Below, piece after piece: positions 41,243 to 49,142 of a stretch of DNA of 64,000 nt. The notes beneath the pieces were generated by a model. It searched no databases. It was not told the origin of the DNA and saw only the letters and a list, made by a program, of their open reading frames with translations. The stretch lies in contig JAVVEW010000004.1 in NCBI GenBank assembly GCA_032251045.1, positions 8,520-72,519 on the forward strand, written 5' to 3'. Numbering within the stretch: the first letter of the stretch is position 1; every line of letters begins with the position of its first letter. The stretch is from JAVVEW01 sp032251045. Its GTDB lineage: Bacteria > Pseudomonadota > Gammaproteobacteria > Methylococcales > Methylomonadaceae. The position numbers and the translations under genes were made by a program.

Positions 41243-41812
41243 ATGCCGCGTAATACCTTGCTCAATCATGCTCATGACTTTGTTCGCCAACACCTCCAAG
41301 CAGGCGGCATTGCTGTCGATGCAACGATCGGCAATGGTTATGACACGCTGTTTTTAGCGCAAAACGTGGGGGAGGGGGGCTGTGTTTATGGCTTTGATAT
41401 CCAACCACAAGCCATTGCAAAGACGCAGGCACGCTTGTGTGAGGCAGGTCTCGATGCGCGTTGTCGGTTACTTCATGTCAGCCACCAGCACTGGCCTGAG
41501 TATTTACCCGGCCATGACCTTGGCAGAGTGCAGGCGGTGATGTTCAATCTGGGTTACCTGCCCGGCAGTGACAAGCGCATCACCACCCAAGCCCAGAGCA
41601 CGCTGGCTGCCCTCGATGCCAGTCTCAATAACCTTGAACGGCAAGGCGTGATCAGCGTGCTGGCTTATCCAGGGCACATTGGCGGCGAACAGGAAGCCGG
41701 GCAAGTCATGCTGTGGTTTGACGGGCTGGATACATCGAGGTGCCGCGTGGCGCATCAACCGGGCATCAGGCCGAATGCGCCAATGTGGTTTGGTGTGCAG
41801 AAAATCCGTTGA
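41243..41812 (+). CDS. mnmM: MnmM/YtqB-like SAM-dependent methyltransferase
   Basis: This is a 189-residue class I methyltransferase of the YtqB family. MnmM (YtqB) of Bacillus methylates nm5s2U34 to mnm5s2U34 in tRNA. Here GIAVDATIGNGYDTLFLAQNVG gives the SAM motif I, with YGFDIQPQAIAKTQARL next. MFNLGYLPGSDKRITTQ is the family's distinctive NLGYLPG(S/G)D catalytic signature. HIGGEQEAGQVMLWF completes the C-terminus. The ATG at 41243 lies 14 bases after the FAD oxidoreductase stop, so the two are co-transcribed. The combination predicts a two-protein replacement of MnmC. Confidence 0.85.
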   Translation: MPRNTLLNHAHDFVRQHLQAGGIAVDATIGNGYDTLFLAQNVGEGGCVYGFDIQPQAIAKTQARLCEAGLDARCRLLHVSHQHWPEYLPGHDLGRVQAVMFNLGYLPGSDKRITTQAQSTLAALDASLNNLERQGVISVLAYPGHIGGEQEAGQVMLWFDGLDTSRCRVAHQPGIRPNAPMWFGVQKIR

Positions 41813-41835
41813 CCGCTGTGGCCGCGCTCATTAAC

Positions 41836-42560
41836 TCAAGCCGCGGCACGGCTCTTAACGCCTAATGCCCGGCGCACATCCTGCACAAAAGGGCTGATAC
41901 GAATCAGGGAAAAGAACGCGTTTTGTACCCAGGAGCCTGGCGCACGCAAAGGCCGGCGCACATGAATCAATAAAATGTGCGATCCTGGTCGGTCTCATTC
42001 CAGACTTCATGTTGCCGGGTATCATCGAAGATAAAAAACTTGCCCGGCGTCCAGTGATAGGATTGATCATTGACGGCAATGCGGCATTTTTCCGGTTGGT
42101 TGGGCACCACCAGTGGCAAATGACAGGTAATCATGCCCTTGGTCACGCCTTTGTGTGCCGGCAAATGGGTATTCGGTTCGAACACCGAAAACAAAGCCGA
42201 CAACACGCCGGGAATTTGATCCACCAGGGCGGCCGTTGCCGGTGCCTTGGCACAGTTATCATCAACCCGATAACCGTAGCCGCGCAGAAAAAAGGTACGC
42301 CAGGTGCGCTGATAATCCAGGCGCTGGTGGTCGGGCGAAATATCGCCTAAATGCGGGATCTCAGAGCGTGCCTGCAGCAGCGCTAACGCCTCGTCGCGAA
42401 TAGTTTCCCAGTGAGCCTCGAGTTGTCCGGTCCAGGCAAATTGCTCGGCGTTAAAAACCTCGGGATCTCCGATAAGCGAATAACGCGCAACAAAATGATT
42501 CATGGTTTTACGCAGTTTCCGGCCATAGCGTTTGACCAGGGTTCTGGCTAAAGAAGTCAT
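41836..42560 (-). pseudogene. Aspartyl/asparaginyl beta-hydroxylase-like gene with 3' frameshift
   Basis: This is an Fe(II)/2-oxoglutarate dioxygenase of the AspH/LpxO family. The ATG at 42560 follows GAGGAGC. The frame has ALFSVFEPNTHLPAHKGVTKG with the first metal His, ITCHLPLVVP, and the second His in DDTRQHEVWNETD. It then stops at 41967, directly after DQDRTFY. In the next frame the family C-terminus continues without a break (ILLIHVRRPLRAPGSW to ALGVKSRAAA) to a stop at 41836. One missing base near 41975-41980 explains this. Restored, the protein would be about 241 residues. The truncated form keeps the metal and 2-oxoglutarate region but loses about 45 residues. A sequencing error is possible. 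LpxO-type relatives hydroxylate lipid A. Confidence 0.8.
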
Positions 42561-42707
42561 TTTCAGCTCCTCATTTTTTGCTAAGATGAATGCGGTGGTT
42601 CTTGTGTCACCTGCACCAAAAACCTAACCACGCCCTACATCTGATTCATGACACCCTTGAAAATAAAAGTTCGGGTCATGTTTTGGCTTTTGTGAAAACA
42701 TATATCA

Positions 42708-43439
42708 ATGTTACCAACCATGTCGGCATCTTATCAACTGTCCAACGTGCGGGAAGTCAGTAAAAATCTGAGCCTGCTGGTCAAGCATTCCACACTGTTA
42801 AACCTGCAAATCGATGCTAAACATGCCTTTTTGACCGCCTTGGTACATATCGATACGGAAAAGAATCTGTTGATTGTCGATTATGCGCCTAATAACGAAC
42901 TCGCCGACAAGGCGCTCAGCGCAAAGAGTCTTAATTTTTCAGGCAATTACAATGGCATCGATATCGCTTTCATCACCCAAGGGCTGCGCAAAGGTCAATT
43001 TCGCAAACAACCGGCCTTTGCCACCGGTCTGCCAAAATCATTGTATTGGCGACAGCGCCGAGAGTTTTACCGTATTCGCTCGCCACGCCATCGACACAGT
43101 TATCTGTTGCTGAATGGGGCCGATGACGAGCCGCAAAAATTACCGTTACTCGATCTGAGTATTTCCGGCGCAGCCTTGTTTTGTGCCGGAGACATTGACC
43201 CGCAAATCGTGCAGGTCGGTTTGGAGCTGCCTGAGCAACAACTGGTGCTGGATGAAATTGGCAGCGGCCAGGTTAGTGTCAAAGTCGTGAATCAATGCCC
43301 GGTCAATCGCAATAAAGAGGCGCTAGGTACGCGCATTGGCATTCAGTTCACCCAATTGCAACGCGGCATGGATATGAACATTCAACGCTATATACGCATG
43401 ATTGAGCGCGAATTGCTGCAGAAGTTGGACGGTAACTAG
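42708..43439 (+). CDS. PilZ domain protein, YcgR-like
   Basis: This is a 243-residue cyclic-di-GMP receptor. The N-terminal 100 residues resemble the YcgR/FlgZ N-domain (LLVKHSTLLNLQIDAKHAFLTALVHID). The PilZ domain follows with the RxxxR ligand motif (RQRREFYRIRSP) and the DxSxxG motif (LLDLSISGAAL). Both cyclic-di-GMP motifs are intact. YcgR-type proteins slow the flagellar motor or adjust surface behaviour when cyclic-di-GMP is high. The ATG at 42708 is used; a second ATG four codons on is also possible. No flagellar genes are near. It may respond to the cyclase and HD-GYP proteins encoded elsewhere in the window. Confidence 0.85.
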   Translation: MLPTMSASYQLSNVREVSKNLSLLVKHSTLLNLQIDAKHAFLTALVHIDTEKNLLIVDYAPNNELADKALSAKSLNFSGNYNGIDIAFITQGLRKGQFRKQPAFATGLPKSLYWRQRREFYRIRSPRHRHSYLLLNGADDEPQKLPLLDLSISGAALFCAGDIDPQIVQVGLELPEQQLVLDEIGSGQVSVKVVNQCPVNRNKEALGTRIGIQFTQLQRGMDMNIQRYIRMIERELLQKLDGN

Positions 43440-43495
43440 ACGCCTGTCCGAAAATAGACCGGCCTACTGCGAATGTGCGGGATGGATGGGGGTAT

Positions 43496-44050
43496 TCAAA
43501 AGCGCTGGCGGGTTAAAACATCACGAACGTAATACAGCGCTGCCAGTGAACGCGCTTCGCTGCATTCGCCACTTTGCAGCAACTCAAATGCCTGATCGAG
43601 CGGCCAGGGCACCACCTCCAAGGGTTCAGGCTCATCGCCGGCCAGTTTTTCCGGGTACAAGTCTGAGGCCAGGATAATTTGTGTTTCATGCTGTAAATAC
43701 CCCGGTGCCAGAGAAAATGCACCTAAGTGCTCAAGATACCGTGCACCCATGCCCACTTCTTCTTTTAATTCACGATTAGCGGCTTCTACAAAGGTTTCCC
43801 CGGCCTCGACTCGACCTTTCGGAAAGCCCAGTTCATAACGTTCAAAACCCACCACATACTCACGCACCAACAACACATGCGCGGCGTCCGGCATCGCCAC
43901 TACCAACACCGCGCCATGCGAACGACCACGGCTCAAGCGCTCGTAAGTCCGCGTCTGGCCATTGGCAAAGCGCAAATCCAACGCCTCGATACTAAATAAC
44001 TGGCTTTGCGCGACCAAACGTTTGGCGACAATCGTGGGTTTTGTTGGCAT
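43496..44050 (-). CDS. nudE: ADP compounds hydrolase NudE
   Basis: NudE is a Nudix hydrolase acting on ADP-ribose, NADH and Ap3A. The 184-residue protein carries a complete Nudix box (GRVEAGETFVEAANRELKEEVGM, GX5EX7REUXEEXGU). Also family-typical are YVVGFERYELGFPKG before it and APGYLQHETQIILASDLYPEKLAGDEPEPLEVVPWPL after it, which separates NudE from other Nudix proteins. The length matches E. coli NudE (186). It lies 18 bases downstream of rhlB on the same strand and converges with the PilZ gene. Confidence 0.93.
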   Translation of the reverse strand: MPTKPTIVAKRLVAQSQLFSIEALDLRFANGQTRTYERLSRGRSHGAVLVVAMPDAAHVLLVREYVVGFERYELGFPKGRVEAGETFVEAANRELKEEVGMGARYLEHLGAFSLAPGYLQHETQIILASDLYPEKLAGDEPEPLEVVPWPLDQAFELLQSGECSEARSLAALYYVRDVLTRQRF

Positions 44051-44068
44051 CAGGGACTCAGCATGGCG

Positions 44069-45286
44069 TCAGGCTGGTAAGGGAGGGCTGTCTTGAGCTT
44101 CGCCGTCAGCACGGTCAGGTGCTTCAAGCAGTGTCGCCTCGATTGGCAAGACCGGAATGCGTGCGCCGATATAGGTCTCGATTTCCGGCATGGAATAGGC
44201 ATACTGCTCACAGACAAAACTGATGGCATCGCCCGATGCGCCAAAACGCGCCGTCCGGCCAATGCGGTGTACATAATCCTCTACATCCTGAGGCAGGTCA
44301 TAATTGAGAACATGAGACACCTGGGGAATATGCAGGCCGCGTGCGGCAACGTCGGTGGCAATCATAATATTAGCCTGGCCTTTTTGAAAACGCGCCAGCA
44401 GCGCCTCACGTTTGCTTTGCAGGACATCGCCACTGAGCACAATTACCTTGAATCCTCTCGCTTGCAGCGCCTCGAACAAACGCGACGCCACCACTTTGGT
44501 GTTGACAAAAATAATCGCCCGCTCAGGCCGCTCAGCGTTCAGCAACCCCAATAGCAAAGGCAATTTTTGTTCATTGGCCGGGCAATAGGCACGTTGCCGA
44601 ACCGCTTCTGCGGTCACCGTCTCAGACTCCACCTTAACCATCACCGGCTGGTTCATGTATTCGTAAGCCAATTCGGTTACCCGGTAGGACAAGGTGGCTG
44701 AAAACAGTAAATTCAGGCGCGCTTCCCGTGGTGGCATTTGTTTCAGTAAGAACCGGATGTCACGAATAAAGCCCAAGTCAAACATGCGATCCGCCTCATC
44801 CATGACCACGGCCTGGATGCGGCTGAAATTGAGTTTCTTTTGTCTGACAAAATCAATCACCCGGCCGGGCGTGCCGATGAGCAGATCGATAGGGTTTTTC
44901 AGCGCCTTTTCCTGCGCCTCGTAATCCACGCCACCGTAAATCAAGGCCAGGTTAAAGCCCAGCCCTTTGCCTAAGGTCAGCGCGTCTTTATGGATTTGCA
45001 GCGCCAGCTCACGCGTCGGCGCCAACACCAAGGCACGCGGCCCATGCGAGCCTGGGCTGTTCAGCAGGCGCTGGAAAACCGCGACTAAAAAAGCGCCGGT
45101 TTTGCCGGTACCGGTTTGCGCCTGACCGGCCACATCGCGATCACGCAAGGCAATCGGCAGTGTGCGTTCCTGAATGGGCGTACAGTGACTGAAACCTGCG
45201 TTGTTCAAGCTCTGCACAATAGCCGTGGACAGTTCCAGATTGGCAAACAAGGTTTGCGTTAAATGCGTCTTCGTTTCCATCTTCAT
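44069..45286 (-). CDS. rhlB: ATP-dependent RNA helicase RhlB
   Basis: RhlB is a DEAD-box helicase that unwinds RNA for the degradosome. The 405-residue protein has all core motifs: the Q motif (FSHCTPIQERTLP), AQTGTGKTGA, PTRELA, TPGR, DEAD (VMDEADRMFDLGF), SAT, and HRIGRTARFG. The stretch GASGDAISFVCEQYAYSMPEIETYIG is specific to RhlB among the DEAD-box proteins. The C-terminal tail is short and acidic-polar. It is divergent from trxA and rho, reproducing the classic rhlB-trxA-rho neighbourhood of gammaproteobacteria. Confidence 0.95.
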   Translation of the reverse strand: MKMETKTHLTQTLFANLELSTAIVQSLNNAGFSHCTPIQERTLPIALRDRDVAGQAQTGTGKTGAFLVAVFQRLLNSPGSHGPRALVLAPTRELALQIHKDALTLGKGLGFNLALIYGGVDYEAQEKALKNPIDLLIGTPGRVIDFVRQKKLNFSRIQAVVMDEADRMFDLGFIRDIRFLLKQMPPREARLNLLFSATLSYRVTELAYEYMNQPVMVKVESETVTAEAVRQRAYCPANEQKLPLLLGLLNAERPERAIIFVNTKVVASRLFEALQARGFKVIVLSGDVLQSKREALLARFQKGQANIMIATDVAARGLHIPQVSHVLNYDLPQDVEDYVHRIGRTARFGASGDAISFVCEQYAYSMPEIETYIGARIPVLPIEATLLEAPDRADGEAQDSPPLPA

Positions 45287-45322
45287 AGCATAACAAAAAA
45301 AACTACGGCTTCGGAAAATTCA

Positions 45323-45351
45323 TTGACAAACCCAATACCCCCCCCTATAGT
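45323..45351 (+). promoter_or_regulatory. Sigma70 promoter of trxA
   Basis: TTGACA at 45323-45328 and TATAGT at 45346-45351 are spaced by exactly 17 bases. The -35 box is a perfect match and the -10 has one change. Transcription would start near 45358, about 20 bases before the trxA GTG. A run of eight C fills the end of the spacer. Confidence 0.85.
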
Positions 45352-45377
45352 CGAGACTTTGTCCAACGGAGAAAGAC

Positions 45378-45704
45378 GTGAGCGAAGCAGTTAGGCATAT
45401 TTCCGATAGCGAGTTTGAAGCGCAAGTTCTTCAGGCTGATGTTCCTGTTCTGGTCGATTATTGGGCGGAATGGTGTGGGCCTTGTCGCATGATTGCCCCT
45501 GTTCTGGATGAAATTGCCAAAGAATACGGCGATCGCCTGGAAGTCGTCAAAATCAACGTCGATGAAAACCCGCAAACACCGCAAAATTATGGCGTTCGCG
45601 GCATTCCCACGCTGATGTTATTCAAAAACGGGGAAATTGAAGGCACCAAGGTCGGCGCCTTAAGCAAATCGCAGCTGACCAGCTTCATCGATAGCTACCT
45701 GTAA
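45378..45704 (+). CDS. trxA: Thioredoxin TrxA
   Basis: This is the cytoplasmic disulfide reductase. The 108-residue protein has the standard active site WCGPC (near residue 33) inside VLVDYWAEWCGPCRMIAP and the cis-Pro loop GIPTLMLFKNGE. All family residues appear intact, and the length equals E. coli TrxA (109). The start is GTG at 45378 after CGGAGAAA. A strong sigma70 promoter lies upstream. The gene sits between rhlB and rho, its conserved place in enterics and related groups. Confidence 0.97.
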   Translation: MSEAVRHISDSEFEAQVLQADVPVLVDYWAEWCGPCRMIAPVLDEIAKEYGDRLEVVKINVDENPQTPQNYGVRGIPTLMLFKNGEIEGTKVGALSKSQLTSFIDSYL

Positions 45705-45816
45705 ATCGCTTTCAAAGGCCGGCTCCCGCTCACCTGAATAACCCTTGAGGCGCAAATGCGTACTCTGAGAACGGTGATCCGGCCTGTCTTTATGGACTCA
45801 GGCTAGAGCCTTACGC

Positions 45817-45822
45817 TATAAT
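45817..45822 (+). promoter_or_regulatory. Likely -10 box of the rho promoter
   Basis: A perfect TATAAT lies 95 bases before the rho ATG. The -35 region is weak (ATGGAC with 19-base spacing). The leader between here and 45916 may take part in the known autoregulation of rho, but no attenuator hairpin with a T-run is evident. Confidence 0.5.
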
Positions 45823-45916
45823 CCGCGCAGCCCTCCGAACTCCCCCAATCCAATCCCTTAAGTCACATCCCGGCAGACCGTTCGGTGCCTGTCATCATTC
45901 GTTATCCACAAAAAAC

Positions 45917-47173
45917 ATGAATTTAACCGAGTTAAAACTCAAGCAAGCCAGTGAACTCATTGAAATAGCTGAATCCTTAGGCCTTGAAAACATGGCCCGC
46001 ACCCGCAAACAGGATTTGATTTTCGCCATTCTGAAAAAACAAGCCAAAAGCGGCGAAGATATCTACGGTGATGGCGTTCTGGAAATTCTGCAAGACGGAT
46101 TTGGTTTCTTACGCACGCCGGGATGCTCGTATCTGGCCGGGCCTGATGATATTTATGTCTCACCCAGCCAGATACGGCGCTTTAACTTAAGAACCGGCGA
46201 CACGGTCAGCGGAAAAATCCGCCCACCCAAAGAATCCGAGCGTTATTTTGCCATGCTCAAGGTGCAGGAAATCAACTACGAGGCGCCGGAAAACACCAAA
46301 AACAAAATCCTCTTCACCAACCTGACACCGCTGTTTCCCAATCAACGCTATCGCCTAGAACAAGGCAACGGCACCAGCGAAGACCTGACAGGCCGCATTA
46401 TCGACCTGATCGCCCCCATCGGCAAAGGCCAGCGCGGTTTGATCGTGTCACCGCCTAAAGCCGGCAAAACCATGATTCTGCAAAATCTTGCACACTCCAT
46501 CGCGGAAAGCAATCCCGAGTGCTACCTGATCGTTCTGTTGATTGACGAACGCCCCGAAGAAGTCACCGAAATGGAGCGTTGCGTGCGTGGCGAAGTCATT
46601 TCCAGCACTTTTGACGAGCCGGCCACCCGGCATGTGCAAGTCGCAGAAATGGTGATTGAAAAAGCAAGACGCTTAGTCGAACACAAGCATGATGTGGTGA
46701 TTCTGCTCGATTCCATCACCCGCTTGGCGCGCGCCTTCAACACGGTTGCACCTTCGTCAGGAAAAATTCTCACCGGCGGCGTCGATGCCAATGCCCTGGA
46801 AAAGCCCAAGCGTTTTTTCGGTGCGGCGCGCAATATCGAAGAAGGCGGCAGCCTGACCATCATCGCTACCGCCTTGATCGACACCGGCTCGCGCATGGAT
46901 GATGTGATTTATGAAGAATTCAAAGGCACCGGCAACATGGAATTGCACTTAGAGCGCAAGCTGGCGGAAAAACGTATTTATCCGGCCATCAACATTAACC
47001 GCTCGGGTACGCGTCGGGAAGAATATCTGGTGGACAGTGACGAGTTGCAAAAAACCTGGATTTTGCGCAAAATCTTGCAGCCCATGGATGAAATGGCTGC
47101 CTCTGAATTTGTGCTTGGCAAACTAAAGGACTTCAAAACCAATGCCGAGTTTTTTGAATCCATGAAACGCTAA
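45917..47173 (+). CDS. rho: Transcription termination factor Rho
   Basis: Rho is the hexameric RNA-dependent ATPase that ends transcription of untranslated RNA. The 418-residue protein starts MNLTELKLKQASELIEIAESLGLENMARTRKQDLIF cut into the usual N-terminal helical domain. The RNA-binding OB fold has GFGFLR. The ATPase domain carries Walker A PPKAGKTM, Walker B VVILLDSITRLARAF, the Q-loop and the R-loop GGVDANALEKPKRFFGAAR. The bicyclomycin-site residues seem standard. The length is equal to E. coli Rho (419). Gap of 212 bases after trxA with its own -10 box. Confidence 0.98.
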   Translation: MNLTELKLKQASELIEIAESLGLENMARTRKQDLIFAILKKQAKSGEDIYGDGVLEILQDGFGFLRTPGCSYLAGPDDIYVSPSQIRRFNLRTGDTVSGKIRPPKESERYFAMLKVQEINYEAPENTKNKILFTNLTPLFPNQRYRLEQGNGTSEDLTGRIIDLIAPIGKGQRGLIVSPPKAGKTMILQNLAHSIAESNPECYLIVLLIDERPEEVTEMERCVRGEVISSTFDEPATRHVQVAEMVIEKARRLVEHKHDVVILLDSITRLARAFNTVAPSSGKILTGGVDANALEKPKRFFGAARNIEEGGSLTIIATALIDTGSRMDDVIYEEFKGTGNMELHLERKLAEKRIYPAININRSGTRREEYLVDSDELQKTWILRKILQPMDEMAASEFVLGKLKDFKTNAEFFESMKR

Positions 47174-47181
47174 GGGCCGGT

Positions 47182-47394
47182 ATGGCTTATCGTGAATATA
47201 AAGTATTGACTGTGGTTGAAGGCGGTTTGGGCACCATCTTTCTGGGCGCTTCGGGACTGCCGATCAAAAAACTGGAAGCTGTGTTAAACCGGGAAGCGGC
47301 GGACGGCTGGACGTTGGTTTTTCAGGTCATCGAACAAAAGCGCTTCATATTGTTCTGGAAGCGGGAAACCATCATTATCACTCTGGCGCGTTAA
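47182..47394 (+). CDS. DUF4177 domain protein
   Basis: This is a 70-residue protein with the DUF4177 pattern: a beta strand (YREYKVLTVVEG), a middle AVLNREAADGWTLVF segment with the conserved GW, and a closing strand (KRETIIITLAR). The function of the family is unknown. It starts eight bases after rho and is followed ten bases later by a TM2-like membrane protein, so all three are likely on one transcript. The association with rho is not known to me as functional. Confidence 0.85.
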   Translation: MAYREYKVLTVVEGGLGTIFLGASGLPIKKLEAVLNREAADGWTLVFQVIEQKRFILFWKRETIIITLAR

Positions 47395-47404
47395 CCGCCC
47401 TGCC

Positions 47405-47797
47405 ATGCTCGACAGTGCTCAGGTCGAACAACAAGAGGAGCGGCTCCGGCAACACATCCGGGCACTGCCCGACGCGCAACGCCTGGAGTTCTTCCGCCTG
47501 CTCGAACCGCGACTGAAAGACCCCGACACCTACGCGGCGCTGAATTTTGTTTTTATCGCCGGTTTGCATCATTTCTATCTGGGACGCTGGTGGCTGGGTA
47601 TTATGGACTTAACCTTATTCTGGGGCGGTATGTCGCTCTGGTTTCTAGGGCTGACCGGCATTGGTATGACGCTAGTGTTCGCGGTCATGTTATTCGAGTC
47701 CATACAACTGCTGCGCTCACAAATCATCGTTAAAGACTTCAACAATCGCCTGATGGACAGGCTTTATAAAACACTGTCCAAGCACGCTGGCCGCTAA
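47405..47797 (+). CDS. TM2-like membrane protein
   Basis: This is a 130-residue protein. The first 45 residues are charged and helical (QVEQQEERLRQHIRALPD). Two membrane helices follow, with GLHHFYLGRWWLGIMDLTLFWGG between them. This is close to the TM2 domain pattern (GxHxFYLG and a following glycine-rich helix). The C-terminal part is basic and cytoplasmic (FNNRLMDRLYKTLSKHAGR). TM2 proteins are small membrane proteins of unknown role in bacteria. The gene closes the rho transcript, with a terminator 36 bases after its stop. Confidence 0.8.
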   Translation: MLDSAQVEQQEERLRQHIRALPDAQRLEFFRLLEPRLKDPDTYAALNFVFIAGLHHFYLGRWWLGIMDLTLFWGGMSLWFLGLTGIGMTLVFAVMLFESIQLLRSQIIVKDFNNRLMDRLYKTLSKHAGR

Positions 47798-47832
47798 TTC
47801 TTTGCGCGTTCACTGTTTTGGCCTGCCGGCCT

Positions 47833-47862
47833 CCCTTTGCCAAAGAAGGCTGGGGGTTTTTT
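47833..47862 (+). terminator. Terminator of the rho-DUF4177-TM2 transcript
   Basis: CCCTTTGCC pairs imperfectly with GGCTGGGGG around AAAGAA and is followed by six T. G-U pairs make the stem moderate, but the T-run and position favour a rho-independent terminator. Confidence 0.6.
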
Positions 47863-47994
47863 CAGGCAGTGAAGGTGACACCCGTCTGCCCGCTTCAGCC
47901 TGCGCGGCTTTGGCGAAAATCCTGAACGTCTGCACTCAAATCACAAAAACTGCTATAGTTTTCATGCGTCTTAACTTACACGAGGATGAAGTTT

Positions 47995-48399
47995 ATGAGC
48001 TGGACTCCTGAAACCCTGGCGGAAATCCTGGGCGGTAAAACTGATTATGCGGTCGAGGCGGAAAGCAGCACCGTACTGCGCATCAGTAACCCCGAAGGCA
48101 TCGATGCCTATATAGCCCTAAGTGGCGAACAGATTCTGATTGAATCATTACTGTTTGCCAAAGCGCAGGTGAAAAATCCGGCCGCGCTGAACGAGGATAT
48201 TCTGAAAACCCATCACACCTTTCCATTAACCGCGATTGCCATCAACAGCATCGATGGCGAAGATTATTATCTGGCCTTCGGCGCCCTGTCTACCGAATCG
48301 TCAGCGGAAAACATCGTGCTGGAAATCGATTATTTGTTCCGCAATGTGGAGGCCTTTTTAGAGGCCTATCAAGAACATTTGAACCTGGAGGTGGCCTGA
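47995..48399 (+). CDS. yjfI: YjfI-like DUF2170 protein
   Basis: This is a 134-residue cytosolic protein matching E. coli YjfI (DUF2170). It starts MSWTPETLAEIL and has ISNPEGIDAYIALSGEQILIESLL and a C-terminal helix (NVEAFLEAYQEHLNLEV). The ATG at 47995 is chosen over one three codons upstream because it lies a normal distance after GAGGATG. It is the first gene of a seven-gene run equivalent to yjfIJKLMC, with a potassium channel inserted. A TATAGT -10 box lies at 47954-47959. The function is unknown. The fold is related to type III chaperone-like or YbjN-like proteins, which is only an impression. Confidence 0.85.
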   Translation: MSWTPETLAEILGGKTDYAVEAESSTVLRISNPEGIDAYIALSGEQILIESLLFAKAQVKNPAALNEDILKTHHTFPLTAIAINSIDGEDYYLAFGALSTESSAENIVLEIDYLFRNVEAFLEAYQEHLNLEVA

Positions 48400-49142
48400 T
48401 GAGTGTCTGGAGTAAATTGATTACCGCGATCAAAGGCGGTGCTAACGAGGCGGCGGAAGCTGTGGCTGACAGTCAGGCGCTGAGGATACTTGACCAGGAA
48501 ATCCGCGAAGCGAAAGATGAACTGCGCAAATCCGATCATGCCTTAACGCAAATCATGGCCAAGCGCAAACTGGCCGAACAAAAAGCCGCCAGCCTGAGCC
48601 AGTCGATTCAGGAATACGAAGCGCACGCCCGCAAAGCCGCGGCCACCGATCAGCAACTGGCCCTGGAATGTGCGCAAAAAGTGGTTGATCTGCGCGGCCA
48701 GCTCGATGCCGAGCAAAATTATCTGAACCAGTTCAAGCGATCGGAATTGACCCTGCGCGGCAAGATCAGCCAGGCCAAAACCAATGTCAAGCGCATGGAA
48801 CAACAAGTGGATATGGTCAAAGCCACCGAATCGGTGCAAAAAGCCCAGGTCGCGGTGTCTTCCCGCCATATCGGCGCATCCAGTCGCATGAAAACCGCCG
48901 CCGAATCGTTGCAGCGAATTCAGGATAAACAAAAACAGCGCGCCGCCGAACTCGATGCGGCCGAAGAGCTGGCCAGCCTGGAGTCAGGTTCGTCACTGGA
49001 GGCCAGGCTGTTGGCTGCCGGTATCAGCGGCTCAGGCAGTAACAGCAATGCCGATGCCGAGCTGGCGCGTATTTTAGGTCACGACAGTCCGAAACTGATT
49101 GGCCAGGACGACGCGATCAATGTTCCTCATAAAACATCTTAA
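48399..49142 (+). CDS. yjfJ: PspA/IM30 family protein, YjfJ-like
   Basis: This is a 247-residue, nearly all-helical, coiled-coil protein of the PspA/Vipp1 (IM30) family. These proteins polymerise on membranes and protect them under stress. The N-terminus (SVWSKLITAIKGGANEAAEAVADSQALRILDQEIREAK) has the usual amphipathic helix 0 and the conserved DPxxxLDQ-like region. Heptads run from about residue 25 to 190. The ATG overlaps the yjfI stop (TGATG). The C-terminal 40 residues are low-complexity (SGSGSNSNADAELARIL). In E. coli this protein sits in the same gene order. Confidence 0.88.
   Translation: MSVWSKLITAIKGGANEAAEAVADSQALRILDQEIREAKDELRKSDHALTQIMAKRKLAEQKAASLSQSIQEYEAHARKAAATDQQLALECAQKVVDLRGQLDAEQNYLNQFKRSELTLRGKISQAKTNVKRMEQQVDMVKATESVQKAQVAVSSRHIGASSRMKTAAESLQRIQDKQKQRAAELDAAEELASLESGSSLEARLLAAGISGSGSNSNADAELARILGHDSPKLIGQDDAINVPHKTS

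Noticed and set aside
48399..49142. True PspA of a psp operon
   Set aside because: No pspF, pspB or pspC accompany it. The gene order matches the yjf operon, so it is the YjfJ branch of the family.
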